DNA of 64,000 nt, taken from assembly GCF_013359725.1 (NCBI RefSeq), contig NZ_JABFMW010000005.1, positions 62,001-126,000 on the forward strand, written 5' to 3'. Within the stretch, counting starts at the first letter, position 1; the number at the start of each line of letters is the position of its first letter. Under the pieces are notes generated by a model. That model was not told the origin of the DNA. It saw only the letters and a list, made by a program, of their open reading frames with translations, and did not search any database. The position numbers were made by a program, and so were the translations under genes. The DNA is from Pseudarthrobacter sp. C4D7. GTDB lineage: Bacteria > Actinomycetota > Actinomycetes > Actinomycetales > Micrococcaceae. Positions 27,402 to 37,500 of this stretch are shown in pieces.

Positions 27402-28646
27402 CTAAAGGCCTGTGGTCACGGCGAACGCCAGTGCAGGCCCGGTGCTGCCGGCCACGCGGTGGACGTTGACGGGGGCTTCGGCCGCGGCGATGAAGGCGCT
27501 GCCGCCCTGGGAGAGCTGCAGGTCGCCTTTGGGGGAGTCCAGGTAGACGGCGCCGGCCACCACTATGACCACTGCCGCCCCTGCCTGCGCCAGCGGGACC
27601 GGACCGGCGTCGGGACCCAGCTCGATGCGCTGCAGCTGGAATTCCCCGAACGGCGGCCGGAACAACTCCTGGTCCATCACCGTCTTTTCTGCGTCCAGCA
27701 TTGGAACGGCCACCGGGTGGAAGTCGATGGTGTTCAGCAGTTCCGGTACATCCACGAACTTGGGCGTCAGGCCGCCGCGCAGGACGTTGTCCGAGGACGC
27801 CATGACTTCCACACCCAGCCCGTGCAGGTAGGCGTGCACGTTGCCGGCGGGAAGGTAGACAGCTTCCCCGGGCTTCAGCGAGATCCGGTTCAGCAGGAGC
27901 GAAATGAGGACGCCGGGGTCGCCGGGGTACTTTTCGTTCAGGCTGATGACGGTGCCCAGCTCGGCCTGGTAGGGCTCAAGCGGTGCCCCTGACAGCAGGG
28001 CCGCCACCACCCGGGCCGTGTCCTCCGCCACGCCCTGGCCGCCGGTGATGAGCCGTTCAAAGGCCCGGCGCAGGCCGGCGCTTTCGTCCGTGGCGGCAAG
28101 ATCGTCCATCAGGGCCTGGAGCAGCGGGGGGGACTGCCCTTCCGCCGGGAAGGCATCCGCGATGTGCTGCAGGATGTCCCGGGCGCCGGCGGCTGCCCGG
28201 AACCCGCACAGTGCCTCAAACGGCGTGAGGGCGAAAATCATCTCCGGCTTGTGGTTGTCATCCTTGTAGTTCCGGTTCGGGGCGTGGGCATCGAGTCCGG
28301 CCTCGTTTTCCCGCGCGAAACCCTCCCGGGCCTGTTCCAGGCTCGGGTGGACCTGGAGCGAGAGCGGCTGTGCGGCCGCCAGGATCTTTGCCAGGAACGG
28401 CAGCCGGGGACCGAAAGCGGCAACGGATTCCCCACCCAGGAAATGTTCCGGGTCGGAGGAAATCAGGGCGTCGAGCGGGCGCCGGGTCCCGTCCTCGGGC
28501 AGGTGCGCCACGGAGGGCGAATCAGGGTGCGCGCCGATCCACAGTTCGGCCTCCGGGCGCCCTGATTCGGGACGGCCCAGCAGGGAGGCGATCGCGGTCG
28601 TCGAACCCCAGGCGTAGTCCCGCAGGATGTTATCAATCTCGTACAA
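27402..28646 (-). CDS. manA: Mannose-6-phosphate isomerase, class I
   Basis: Zinc enzyme interconverting fructose 6-phosphate and mannose 6-phosphate, the entry to GDP-mannose and mannosylation. 414 residues. Zinc-site motifs are SLQVHPS and the signature YKDDNHKPEMIFALTPFEAL; VYLPAGNVHAYLHGLG contains the later histidine. It starts with TTG at 28646 (TTG-TAC-GAG), preceded by AAGGAA about 11 bases upstream; no ATG or GTG nearby preserves the conserved N-terminus. Last gene of a purK-purE-LCP-manA cluster; mannose supply suits the O-mannosyltransferase at 49-50.7 kb. Confidence 0.94.
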   Translation of the reverse strand: MYEIDNILRDYAWGSTTAIASLLGRPESGRPEAELWIGAHPDSPSVAHLPEDGTRRPLDALISSDPEHFLGGESVAAFGPRLPFLAKILAAAQPLSLQVHPSLEQAREGFARENEAGLDAHAPNRNYKDDNHKPEMIFALTPFEALCGFRAAAGARDILQHIADAFPAEGQSPPLLQALMDDLAATDESAGLRRAFERLITGGQGVAEDTARVVAALLSGAPLEPYQAELGTVISLNEKYPGDPGVLISLLLNRISLKPGEAVYLPAGNVHAYLHGLGVEVMASSDNVLRGGLTPKFVDVPELLNTIDFHPVAVPMLDAEKTVMDQELFRPPFGEFQLQRIELGPDAGPVPLAQAGAAVVIVVAGAVYLDSPKGDLQLSQGGSAFIAAAEAPVNVHRVAGSTGPALAFAVTTGL

Positions 28647-28688
28647 AACCGTTCCGTTCCTTAGTAGGTGGGAGCTGGTGGGTGGGCC

Positions 28689-30332
28689 CTAGAGCGGGGC
28701 GCACTGCCCGTTGGTGGCCACGAGTTGGCGGATGGCCTCTTCGTCGCCCTCCAGCTTGAGCTGGGTCAGCATCTCTTCGGTGATCGGCTCGCCGTCGGGG
28801 GTGGTGGTCACGGGCGTGAAGTCCGACGGCGAGGGCTGCTTCCCCGTGGTGGCGGCGGCGGGCAGGGAGGCGGGGAACGCCCCGGCCGCCTGGATGTGGC
28901 CGGCACCTGCAGGCTGGACCGCTGCGCCGTCGTCGGGCATCCCTGCCGACTGGGCACCCTTGGCTGACGCGGAGGCCAGCAGCTGGTCAACCCGGTCGTG
29001 GATCTGGTCGAAGTCGGGGTTCGTGGAGAACGAGGCGTCAAAATCGGGCGGCCCAATGGTCAGCCGCTTGACGTCCTTGCCCCTCGCCTTGATGGCCAGG
29101 TCCAGGAAACTGCCCAGCTGGGCCGAGGAGATGTTCGACTCCACCACCTTGGTGCCCGCACCGGCGATGTCCTCGAACTTGGACAGCAGGGTGGCTGGGT
29201 CCAGCTGCTTCAGCATGGCCTGCTGCACGCACTGCTGGCGCTGGATGCGGGAGTAGTCATCCACGTATTCGCGTGAGCGCCCGTACCACAGGGCCTGCGC
29301 GCCGTTGAGTGTCTGGTCTCCTGCCGGAATCCAGCCCAGGGGCATGCCATGGGTCTTGGTGGCCTCGTCGAAGTAGCCGCTCATGGGAACCCAGCCGCCG
29401 GCCTTGACCCGGATGCCGCCCATGGCGTCGATCAGCGTGGAGAATCCCTCCATGTCAACGAGCACATAAGCCTGGATCTTCATGCCCAGCGTTCCGGACA
29501 CGGCCTCCACGGTTGCCTGCGCGCCGGGGTCCGCTACGCCCGGATAAAGGTCCGTGTGCTCGTTGGTGACCTCGGTGTTGATGGCATTGATCAGGCATTC
29601 GTCGCCGCAGTCATAGCCATCAGGGTAGAGGGACCGCATGGGGGAGCCCACGCTGAACTGGGCGTTCTGGAAATTCCTGGGGACGGAGATGATGGCAGTC
29701 TGGCCCGTCTGGGCGTCCACGCTCAGGACGGACAGGCTGTCCGGCCGGCGCCCCGTCCGGTCATCGCCGGCGTCGCCGCCCATCATGAGGAAGTTGTAGC
29801 GCCCGTCCACAGGTTCCATGGCGGGACCGGACGCGAAGATGCTGCCAATGGCGTTGCGGCCCACATTGAGCAGATACGCCGCATAGCCCATGGAGCCGCT
29901 GCCCAGGACCAGCGCCACCACGAGGGCTATGCCGACGGCGGGGCGGGCCCGCGGCGCCAGCAGGACGGGGCGGATGATGCGCAGGGTGTTCAGGAAGAGC
30001 AAGGCCCAGCCCACGGCCAGCGCCGCCATGAGGACCACCAGCAGCAGCGACGTGACCGGGTTGGTAACGATGCTGATCACCAGGCTCCGGTTGACCAGCA
30101 ACAGCACCACCGCCAGCAGCAGGACCGCCCACACGCAGAGTGTTACCCGCAGCGCTGTCCGGCCCAGTTTCCGGTCGCCGGCCACGAGTTGGGCGCTGCC
30201 CGGAACCAGGAGCGTCAGCAGGACCAGGACGAAGGCGCGCTTGGTCCGGACGGCGGGAGAAGCGCTGACGGGGTAGCGGACCGGGTCCGTCAACGACGGA
30301 CCGGAGCCGTGGGTAACGCGGCTGCTGGCCAT
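28689..30332 (-). CDS. LytR-CpsA-Psr (LCP) family phosphotransferase
   Basis: Membrane-anchored enzyme that attaches lipid-linked anionic or glycan polymers to peptidoglycan outside the membrane. 547 residues. The N-terminus holds about four hydrophobic segments (more than the single anchor of classic LCPs), then the LCP domain near residues 180-390 with NFLMMGGDAGDDRTGRRPDS, the phosphate-binding arginine run region ISVPRNFQNAQF, and YGRSREYVDDYSRIQRQ. The C-terminal tail is Pro/Ala/Thr-rich. It begins ten bases after the purE stop and precedes manA by 42 bases, so it is likely co-transcribed with both. Confidence 0.92.
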   Translation of the reverse strand: MASSRVTHGSGPSLTDPVRYPVSASPAVRTKRAFVLVLLTLLVPGSAQLVAGDRKLGRTALRVTLCVWAVLLLAVVLLLVNRSLVISIVTNPVTSLLLVVLMAALAVGWALLFLNTLRIIRPVLLAPRARPAVGIALVVALVLGSGSMGYAAYLLNVGRNAIGSIFASGPAMEPVDGRYNFLMMGGDAGDDRTGRRPDSLSVLSVDAQTGQTAIISVPRNFQNAQFSVGSPMRSLYPDGYDCGDECLINAINTEVTNEHTDLYPGVADPGAQATVEAVSGTLGMKIQAYVLVDMEGFSTLIDAMGGIRVKAGGWVPMSGYFDEATKTHGMPLGWIPAGDQTLNGAQALWYGRSREYVDDYSRIQRQQCVQQAMLKQLDPATLLSKFEDIAGAGTKVVESNISSAQLGSFLDLAIKARGKDVKRLTIGPPDFDASFSTNPDFDQIHDRVDQLLASASAKGAQSAGMPDDGAAVQPAGAGHIQAAGAFPASLPAAATTGKQPSPSDFTPVTTTPDGEPITEEMLTQLKLEGDEEAIRQLVATNGQCAPL

Positions 30333-30342
30333 ATCCGGCGCC

Positions 30343-30930
30343 CTAACGGCTGCCCCGAAGGGCGCTGGCGCCGTCGGGGAAGACCTCGCCGACCTTCTGC
30401 CGCAGGTTGGCGCCCTTGCGGGAGGCGACGGCGTTCAGGTCCGCGGCGAAGTCCAGGAGGTCCGCACGCAGGGACGCGGCAAGTTCGTCGGTGCCTGAGG
30501 CCAGCATCCGCACTGCCAGCAGGCCAGCGTTCCGGGCACCCGCGATGGAAACCGTTGCCACCGGAACGCCTGCGGGCATCTGGACGATGGACAGCAGCGA
30601 GTCCATGCCGTCGAGGGTCTTCAGGGGAACCGGAACCCCGATCACCGGCAGCGGCGTGACGCTGGCAAGCATGCCGGGCAGGTGGGCCGCGCCGCCGGCA
30701 CCGGCGATGATGACACGCAGGCCGCGCTCGTGGGCGGTTTGGCCGTAGCGGATCATCTCCGTGGGCATCCGGTGGGCTGAGACGACGTCCGCTTCGAAAG
30801 GGATGCCGAATTCGGCCAGGGCTTCGGCCGCAGCCTCCATGACGGGCCAGTCCGAGTCCGACCCCATGACCAGGCCCACCAAGGGGCCAGGCGCCGAGCC
30901 GGCTGGGGTGGTGGCGGCTTCGGTGCTCAT
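30343..30930 (-). CDS. purE: 5-(carboxyamino)imidazole ribonucleotide mutase
   Basis: Converts N5-CAIR to CAIR in purine synthesis, using the product of PurK. 195 residues, slightly long because of an Ala/Thr-rich head of about 16. The active-site motifs are [29 protein letters not shown] and [23 protein letters not shown]-type loop reads [19 protein letters not shown]. The ATG overlaps the purK stop (ATGA). Confidence 0.96.
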   Translation of the reverse strand: MSTEAATTPAGSAPGPLVGLVMGSDSDWPVMEAAAEALAEFGIPFEADVVSAHRMPTEMIRYGQTAHERGLRVIIAGAGGAAHLPGMLASVTPLPVIGVPVPLKTLDGMDSLLSIVQMPAGVPVATVSIAGARNAGLLAVRMLASGTDELAASLRADLLDFAADLNAVASRKGANLRQKVGEVFPDGASALRGSR

Positions 30931-32123
30931 GCGTTCTCCTCGAAAATAGCGGAAGAGTCATCGGTGGTGACCCGGCCGTCGCGGATGATGCCCGCCACGG
31001 CGGTGGCACGGCGCCGGACAGAGTCCACTTCCGCCGTCGAACTGCCCAGCAGGTTGACGTGGCCAATCTTGCGCCCGGGCCGCACCGACTTTCCGTAGCA
31101 GTGGACCTTGGCCGCCGGCTCGCTGGCCAGCGCCATGGGGTAGGCCGAGTACAGGTCCTCGTTGTCCCCGCCCAGGAAGTTCTTCATCACGGTCACCGGT
31201 GCCAACGCATCGGTGGCGCCCAGGGGAAGGTTCAGGACTGCCCGGAGGTGTTGTTCGAACTGGCTGGTGATGGAACCGTCCTGGGTCCAGTGGCCGGTGT
31301 TGTGCGGCCGCATGGCCAGTTCGTTGATGAGGAAGCCGGCCCCGCTTCCCGGGGTTTCGAACAGTTCCACGGCCAGGACGCCGGTGACGTCCAGTTCGGC
31401 GGCGATGCGCAATGCTGCATCCTCGGCCGCTGCAGCAACTTCCAGCGGGATATCCAGCGCGGGTGCGATCACTTCGTCGCAGACACCGTCCACCTGGATG
31501 GTGTGGACTACCGGCCAGGCACGGGCCTCGCCGTCAGGGGTGCGGGCCACGAGCGCTGAAAGCTCACGGGTGAATTCCACCTTCGCCTCGGCCAGCAGGG
31601 GACTCATGGCGGCAAACCAGTCTGCGGCTTCCGCGGCCTCCTCGGCTGAGGCGACAATCCGCACGCCCTTGCCGTCGTACCCGCCCCGGGGGGTCTTCAG
31701 GACCACCGGCCAGCCTGTTTCATCGCCAAAGCGGACCAGCGCGTCAACGTCCGCCACGGACGCCCACGCGGGGTTGGGCAGTTCCAACCGGTCGACGGCG
31801 GCACGCATGACCAGCTTGTCCTGGGCGTGGACCAGGGCATCCGGTCCGGGCTGGACGTTGACGCCGGCGTCCTGGAGGGCGCGGAGGTGGTCCGTCGGCA
31901 CGTGCTCGTGGTCAAAGGTCATCACATCCAGGCCTTCGGCGAAGTCCAGGAGCGTCTGCAGGTCCTTGTAATCGCCCACCGGGGTGGCGGGCACGGCGGA
32001 CACCGCAGAAACGTCCTCGCCCTCGGCGAGGACACGCAGTTCAAAGCCGAGTGCTGTAGCGGCAGGGGCCATCATTCGCGCAAGCTGGCCGCCGCCAACC
32101 ACGCCTATCACTGGAAAAGTCAC
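30927..32123 (-). CDS. purK: 5-(carboxyamino)imidazole ribonucleotide synthase
   Basis: ATP-grasp enzyme making N5-CAIR from AIR, bicarbonate and ATP. 398 residues from the GTG at 32123. N-terminal dinucleotide-like loop [21 protein letters not shown]-grasp segments [16 protein letters not shown] and [18 protein letters not shown] are all present. The frame is open to 32210, but the conserved sequence starts at the chosen GTG. First gene of the operon with purE, the LCP gene and manA; divergent from gtrA. Confidence 0.95.
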   Translation of the reverse strand: MTFPVIGVVGGGQLARMMAPAATALGFELRVLAEGEDVSAVSAVPATPVGDYKDLQTLLDFAEGLDVMTFDHEHVPTDHLRALQDAGVNVQPGPDALVHAQDKLVMRAAVDRLELPNPAWASVADVDALVRFGDETGWPVVLKTPRGGYDGKGVRIVASAEEAAEAADWFAAMSPLLAEAKVEFTRELSALVARTPDGEARAWPVVHTIQVDGVCDEVIAPALDIPLEVAAAAEDAALRIAAELDVTGVLAVELFETPGSGAGFLINELAMRPHNTGHWTQDGSITSQFEQHLRAVLNLPLGATDALAPVTVMKNFLGGDNEDLYSAYPMALASEPAAKVHCYGKSVRPGRKIGHVNLLGSSTAEVDSVRRRATAVAGIIRDGRVTTDDSSAIFEENA

Positions 32124-32297
32124 ATGGGCCAGCCTACCGAAGACGGGCCCGATCCCGCTTTTACGGCCCGGCGGGGGACCAGGATTTTCGGTGGGCGGGA
32201 CAAAGGTCACCTGTTCCTACCAGGCGGCTCAAAGCTTTACCAGCTAAAATGGACCTTTGGCCGAGTGGCCCACAGTTCGTCGCGGCCATGGAGGGTC

Positions 32298-32858
32298 ATG
32301 TTTAGTGCACTTGCAGATCGTATCCGGGGGCTCGCCTCACTTTTCTGGCGCGAGGTGGCCAAGTTCGGTGCGGTGGGCGGCGTGGCGTTCGTCATTGACA
32401 ACGGCCTGACCTACTACCTCATGCACGGCCCCATGTCGGACAGCGAGGCAAAGGCACGCTTCGTCGGCGCCACCATCGCCACCGTCTTCTCCTGGGTGGC
32501 AAACCGGTTCTGGACTTTCCGCCACCGCCGCCAGGCCAACGTGCTCCGCGAATTCATCATGTTCGTCATCATCAACGGCATCGGCATCGGCATTTCCACC
32601 GGTTTCACGGCGCTGGCCAAGTACGGAATGGGCATCGACAACAAAAACCTGCTGTTCCTGGCGGGCGTGGCCGGCATCCTGGTTGCCACGGTGGTCCGTT
32701 TCTTCGCGTACCGCTTCCTGGTGTTCAACCAGGAACTGGACCAGGAGCCGGAATTCTCCCACGACCACGAAATCATCGAAGCCCACCCGCACCGCCAGCC
32801 AGTGCGCACAGCGGAACACCCGGCTTCCAGCTCCACCGACGGCAGCCCGAAGGCCTAG
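32298..32858 (+). CDS. GtrA family membrane protein
   Basis: 186 residues with four transmembrane segments: FGAVGGVAFVIDNGLTYYL, GATIATVFSWVANRFWTF, FIMFVIINGIGIGISTGFTA and AGVAGILVATVVRFFAYRFL. This is the GtrA fold, thought to flip or position polyprenyl-linked sugars for surface glycosylation. The C-terminal 40 residues are His/Glu/Pro-rich and cytoplasmic. The ATG at 32298 is preceded by GGAGGG only three bases away, rather close. Divergent from purK and convergent with TIGR03089; the same purEK/GtrA neighbourhood occurs in mycobacteria. Confidence 0.88.
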   Translation: MFSALADRIRGLASLFWREVAKFGAVGGVAFVIDNGLTYYLMHGPMSDSEAKARFVGATIATVFSWVANRFWTFRHRRQANVLREFIMFVIINGIGIGISTGFTALAKYGMGIDNKNLLFLAGVAGILVATVVRFFAYRFLVFNQELDQEPEFSHDHEIIEAHPHRQPVRTAEHPASSSTDGSPKA

Positions 32859-32868
32859 CCGGCGTCAG

Positions 32869-33573
32869 CTAGTGGCCGTGGATGCGTTCGTCGGCCCGCA
32901 GTTTGTCAGTGAGGGCCACGTCGGGGTGGGTAAGCACCACGGAACCACCCCGCTGCCAGGCGCCCAGCGCGCTGGACAACGCTGACTCCAGGCCCTGGGC
33001 TGCGGGGATATGCACCCTGGCGCCCTCATCGTGCTGCACCGCAAACGCGCTCAACAGGTCCCGGTGGGGGACCGTCTTCCCTTCGCTGGTCCGGAGGGCG
33101 CACCCTGCAGGGTCGGGCTCCGTGTGCGGCATGAACACGTCTCCGTGGGAACGCACCTCCGCCGCGTAGTCGATCCAGCCGGCCGGCAGCCCGCCAGGCC
33201 ACCGCATCGCGAGGGCTGGGAGTGCGACGGCGACGGCCGCGTCATGCTTCCCGCTGGTGCCTGCGGCGGGTTCATCCGTGGCAATGAAGTGGGCAGGTCC
33301 GCCGTCGAGCACTGTTTCCAGGCCAAGCTGCCAGCCTGCCAGCGCCCACACCAACGCTTTCCAATGCGCCGGCAGGGCAAGGCGCAGGCGCATGCCCGGC
33401 TCTGCGTCCAGTTCGTCCTGGAGCAGGTTGCTGGTCTTCGCTACCCAGTTGTCCAGGACCCGTCCGGACAGCTCCACCCGCTCCGCATCGGGTCCGTACC
33501 ACGTGAGCCGTGGTGCCGTGGAGTTGCCCGAGCGCAGGGCGCCCATCAAGTCGAGTGCGGGTGTTGTCGTCAT
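32869..33573 (-). CDS. TIGR03089 family protein
   Basis: Actinobacterial protein of 234 residues, related in sequence to the N-terminal part of AMP-binding (acyl-CoA synthetase-like) enzymes but lacking their catalytic and C-terminal regions; function unknown. Visible segments include PRLTWYGPDAERVELSGRVL, LALPAHWKALVWALAGWQLG and GSVVLTHPDVALTDKLRADE. AGGA eight bases before the ATG may serve as ribosome site; CAGGAT six bases before could equally be a leaderless -10. A Crp-like site lies about 70 bases upstream. Confidence 0.85.
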   Translation of the reverse strand: MTTTPALDLMGALRSGNSTAPRLTWYGPDAERVELSGRVLDNWVAKTSNLLQDELDAEPGMRLRLALPAHWKALVWALAGWQLGLETVLDGGPAHFIATDEPAAGTSGKHDAAVAVALPALAMRWPGGLPAGWIDYAAEVRSHGDVFMPHTEPDPAGCALRTSEGKTVPHRDLLSAFAVQHDEGARVHIPAAQGLESALSSALGAWQRGGSVVLTHPDVALTDKLRADERIHGH

Positions 33574-33643
33574 GAATTCATCCTGCCACTGCAGGGGATC
33601 CAGGTCATCCGGCGGCGTGTGCGGGTCAGCATGCCGCTTAGAG

Positions 33644-33659
33644 AGTGATGTTAATCACA
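33644..33659. promoter_or_regulatory. Crp/GlxR-like binding site
   Basis: AGTGATGTTAATCACA fits GTGA-N6-TCAC, matching the cAMP-receptor-protein consensus TGTGA-N6-TCACA at nine of ten defined positions. It is 71 bases upstream of TIGR03089 and about 200 bases upstream of the whiB promoter. Confidence 0.55.
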
Positions 33660-33845
33660 TGCCCTACTAAGCGTGCTTGCTATTTTCGCGGGAACCGGGT
33701 ATTTTCCCCGCCATTCCTGTATTTTTGGGTCGTTTTTGGCTCTGAATTAGCGGCTGCTGCTGCCGCCACGCCGAGGCTGGAAAAAATCCCGGGCGTGGCG
33801 TGCGCAAGCTTCTGAACCTGGAGTGTCTATTATCCCGGCAGCGGC

Positions 33846-33884
33846 TTGACTAGCCCTAGTTACACACGTGTAATTAGGTAACTA
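33846..33884 (+). promoter_or_regulatory. whiB promoter with overlapping dyad
   Basis: TTGACT (33846-33851), 17 bases, then TGTAAT (33869-33874) form a promoter-like pair. TAGTTAC (33857-33863) and GTAACTA (33878-33884) are a perfect inverted repeat covering the spacer and -10. The leader to the whiB GTG would be about 80 bases. Confidence 0.55.
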
Positions 33885-33961
33885 AAGCAATTGCGTAAAT
33901 ACCGGCACACAACCGAGTGTCCACGTATCCAGGCAGTGGCTGCAATATCAGGAGGGTCGCC

Positions 33962-34495
33962 GTGGGGCAAGCAGAGCGTATCCAGGAAGATGCCGTCGTG
34001 GCCGGTCAGGCAACGGCGAAGTACCGTGCACGGGGGGTGCCCAGCGACTGGTATGTGGATCCCGCTGACCCTGAAGCTGCGGAGCGTTACAACAGGAATA
34101 CCACCAGCGTCCTTGAGGACCAGGCCACGGCATTCCTTGCGGCGCATGAGGCCCTCCTGGATGGCGGTGCGGAGCCCGAAGACGAGCTTGACCCGCCCAT
34201 GGAACTCGCGGCCGCCGGAACGGTCCAGCCCGTGTGGATTGGGCTGCCCCTGCAGCAGGATTTCGATGATGAAGGTGAACTGGGCTGGCAGACCGACGCT
34301 CTGTGCGCCCAGACCGATCCGGAGGCCTTCTTCCCGGAGAAGGGCGGTTCCACCCGGGACGCCAAGAAGGTTTGCGGAGCCTGCAACGTGCGGTCCCAGT
34401 GCCTCGAGTATGCACTGGCCAACGACGAACGGTTCGGCATCTGGGGAGGGCTGTCCGAGCGTGAGCGTCGGCGGCTAAGGAAGCGAGCAATCTAA
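33962..34495 (+). CDS. WhiB family iron-sulfur transcriptional regulator (WhiB2/WhmD-like)
   Basis: 4Fe-4S protein that binds the housekeeping sigma factor; WhiB2/WhmD orthologues control septation and are essential in mycobacteria. 177 residues from the GTG. Cluster cysteines are C115, C138, C141 and C147 (C-x22-C-x2-C-x5-C), followed by the turn motif GIWGG and a basic tail RERRRLRKRAI. An acidic N-terminal region of about 110 residues makes it longer than minimal WhiB proteins. GGAGGG five bases before GTG 33962 decides the start. Position beside the mannose/glycosyltransferase cluster supports a WhiB2 assignment. Confidence 0.92.
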   Translation: MGQAERIQEDAVVAGQATAKYRARGVPSDWYVDPADPEAAERYNRNTTSVLEDQATAFLAAHEALLDGGAEPEDELDPPMELAAAGTVQPVWIGLPLQQDFDDEGELGWQTDALCAQTDPEAFFPEKGGSTRDAKKVCGACNVRSQCLEYALANDERFGIWGGLSERERRRLRKRAI

Positions 34496-34524
34496 TTCTT
34501 CAGGATGTCCATGTCACTGCCGTT

Positions 34525-37500
34525 GTGGTTGCCCACAACGGCAGTGCCTATTTGCCCAGAACCCTTTCAGCCTTAGCAGCCCAGACGCGCCCGGCTGACC
34601 GCGCCGTCGGCGTTGACGCTGGATCAAGCGACGATTCCTACAGCCTCCTGCGGGAGGCCCTGGGGGACTCCGCCGTAGTCGGCCAGCAGCGCGGCAAAGG
34701 CGGTATGGGTGCCGCTGTGTCCGCCGCCCTTGCCGCGTTGGTGCCCTTCGACGGGAGCTCCGACGGCGGCAGGGCCGAGTGGATCTGGCTTCTGCACGAC
34801 GACGCAGCGCCGGCACCCGAAGCCCTCGCCGAACTCCTGGGCGCCGTGGAGCGCGCGCCCTCGGTAACGGTTGCCGGCTGCAAGCAACTGGACTGGCATT
34901 CCCCGCGCAAGCTCATGGACGTGGGCCTCTCCACCAGCCGGTGGGCCGAGCGGCTCACCCTCATCGACGCCGATGAGATGGACCAGGGCCAGTACGACGG
35001 CAGGACCGACACTTTCGCCGTGAACTCCGCAGGCATGCTGGTGCGCCGTGACGTCTGGGAACACCTGGGCGGTTTCGACCCCGCCCTGCCGGGAAGCGGT
35101 GACGACGTCGATTTCTGCTGGCGGAACCGCCTGGCAGGCCACCGCGTGGTGGTTGTGCCCGCCGCCCGGATGTTCCACGTGGCGCACCGGCCGCACGGCC
35201 TCGGAAACCCGGCCGCAGCCCGCAAGGCCCAGGTCCACCTGCGCCTTAAGCACAGCCCGCTATGGATGGTTCCCATCCATAGCATCGGCGCGTTGCTCGG
35301 CAGCCTCTTCAAACTTGTCCTGAGCATCGTGGTCAAGGATCCGGGCCACGGAATCTCGCAGCTCCTTGCCACCGTGGCTGCCCTCAGCCGGCCCACGGCC
35401 GTGGCCAGGGCCCGGCGGGCAGCCAAACGCACGCGGCGCATCCGCCGCTCCGTCATCCGCAAGCTCCAGACACCCCGCCGGGAAGTATGGAGCCATCGCC
35501 GGTCCTTGATGGAGGCGCTGGGTTCTGACGGGTCGGGTGCCGACAACCTGGTGCAGGACCCCCTCGCGCACCAGCCCACCGGCGATGCCGCGGATGACTT
35601 CGCAGCGCTGGCCACCAGCAAGCGCGGCTGGGTGGGCAACGGTGCCCTCGCCGCCGTCATCATCGCCTCGGTGGCATCGCTGCTGGCACTGGCAGGACTG
35701 TTCCGGGCCCCGGCCGTCTCCGGCGGTGCCCTCATCCCGGTTTCCGCGGGACTGGGGAATATCTGGCATAACGCTTCCACCTGGTGGATCAGCCTCGGTG
35801 CGGGGCTCCCCGGCCATGGCGACCCCTTCGGGTACGTCCTCTGGATCATCGGCGTTGCCGGTGGAGGGGATGCCAACGCCGCCATGGCGTGGCTGCTCCT
35901 GATCGGTGCCCCCCTGTCCGGGCTCACCGCGTGGTTTGCCGCGGGCGGGGTCACCGAACGCCGCCGGCTCCGGTTCGCGGCGGCAATCTTCTGGGCTGCC
36001 GCACCGGCACTCCAGGCTGCCCTCAACCAGGGCCGGGCAGGGGCCCTGATCGCGCACGTCATGCTTCCGCTGGTGGTCCTGGGCCTGCTGCGGGCCACAG
36101 GGTCAGCTGTTGGGCATGGCCGTTTCAGCCCCGCGTCAACGCCCGACCAGGGCGACCAGGTTCCGGCCAAAGCCGGCGTTAACGGGACGCCGTCCTGGAC
36201 AGCGTCAGCAGCTGCAGGACTGGCGCTGGCTGCCACCACTGCCTCGGCGCCTTCCCTGCTCATCCCCGCCACCGTGGTCATCGTTCTCTGCGGCATCCTG
36301 CTGGGCCGGCGCGGGCGGACCGTGTGGTGGGCGCTCCTGCCCAGCGCCGCCCTGTTCGTGCCCTTTGCCATGTCCGCCCTCGACAGGCCGCGGGCGCTCC
36401 TTGCCGATCCCGGGCTTCCGCTCGGTTTCGACGCCGCCCCGCTGTGGCAGCAGGTCCTGGGCCAGCCCCTGTCGTTCGACCCCGCTGGTGGCCTCCGGGG
36501 GCTGGCGGCCTTCACCGGCGGAACAGTGCCCTGGGCCCTGCTGCTGGCCGTGCTCCTTGCGGGGCCGGTGCTGATCCTTGCCATTGTGGGACTCTTCAGC
36601 GCAGGTCGCCGGGCCCGTACTGCCCGGTGGTTCTGGGTGTCCGCCCTGGCCGCCCTGGCCGGTGGCTGGCTGGCAGGCCATGTAGTCACCGGCCTGAACG
36701 CGAATGTCCTGGTGACCCCCTTCCCGGGACCCGCCGTTTCGGCTGCGTCTTTTGCCCTCCTTGCAGCTGCACTCCTTGGTGCGGAGCAGCTTCTGTCCGC
36801 AGCGGACCGGGCCTCTGCTGCCGGGGCAAGGACCGGGACGGCCGGCCGTGCCGCCCTGGCGCTGGGGCTGGTAGTCCTCCTGGCAGGGCCATTGGCAGGC
36901 ATGGCCGCCTGGTCCGCGCAGAACCTGCTGCGCTCCGCCACCGCCGCAGCCACGGAGGCTGCCCCCGCGGCTCTTTCGGCATCCGGGGACGGGGGAGCGC
37001 TGGGCGCTTCCCGCTTGGTGGAGGCCGTCACCGGGCGATCCCTTCCCGCCACCGCGGTTGACCGCGGGACCGGACCTGAACAGACGCGCACCCTCCTGCT
37101 CAGCACGGGAGAGGACGGAACCTTCAGCGCGGCGCTGATGCGTGGCTCCGGCACCACGATGGACAGCCTTTCCGCCATCGCTTCGGCCCGGAACATCTCC
37201 GGCGCCCCCGGTGCAGAGGAGGTTCGCGGCGACGACGACGTTACGGCGGCCATCCGCCGCGTTGTCGCCACCATGGTCGCGGGGCAGGGCGTGGATCCCC
37301 GCTCCGACCTCGAGCAACTCGGCGTGGGTTTTGTGGTCCTGCGCTCGACAGACACCGCGGCCCAGTTGACCGCGAGCCGCATGGATGCAGTCCCGGGCCT
37401 GGTGGCCGTGGGGCAGACCGACACCGGCTGGCTGTGGCGGATCAGCCCGCTGAACCAGCGAACCCCCCAGGCCGCGGACGTTGCCCACCGTGTCCGCATT

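Larger units (their letters stand above)
33574..33961. other. Intergenic region between TIGR03089 and whiB
   Basis: This 388-base stretch holds no credible gene. It is visibly richer in A and T than its neighbours (for example 33650-33760). It contains a Crp-like palindrome near TIGR03089 and a sigma-70-type promoter with an overlapping dyad near whiB. The middle (about 33665-33830) shows nothing else I can support. Confidence 0.7.
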
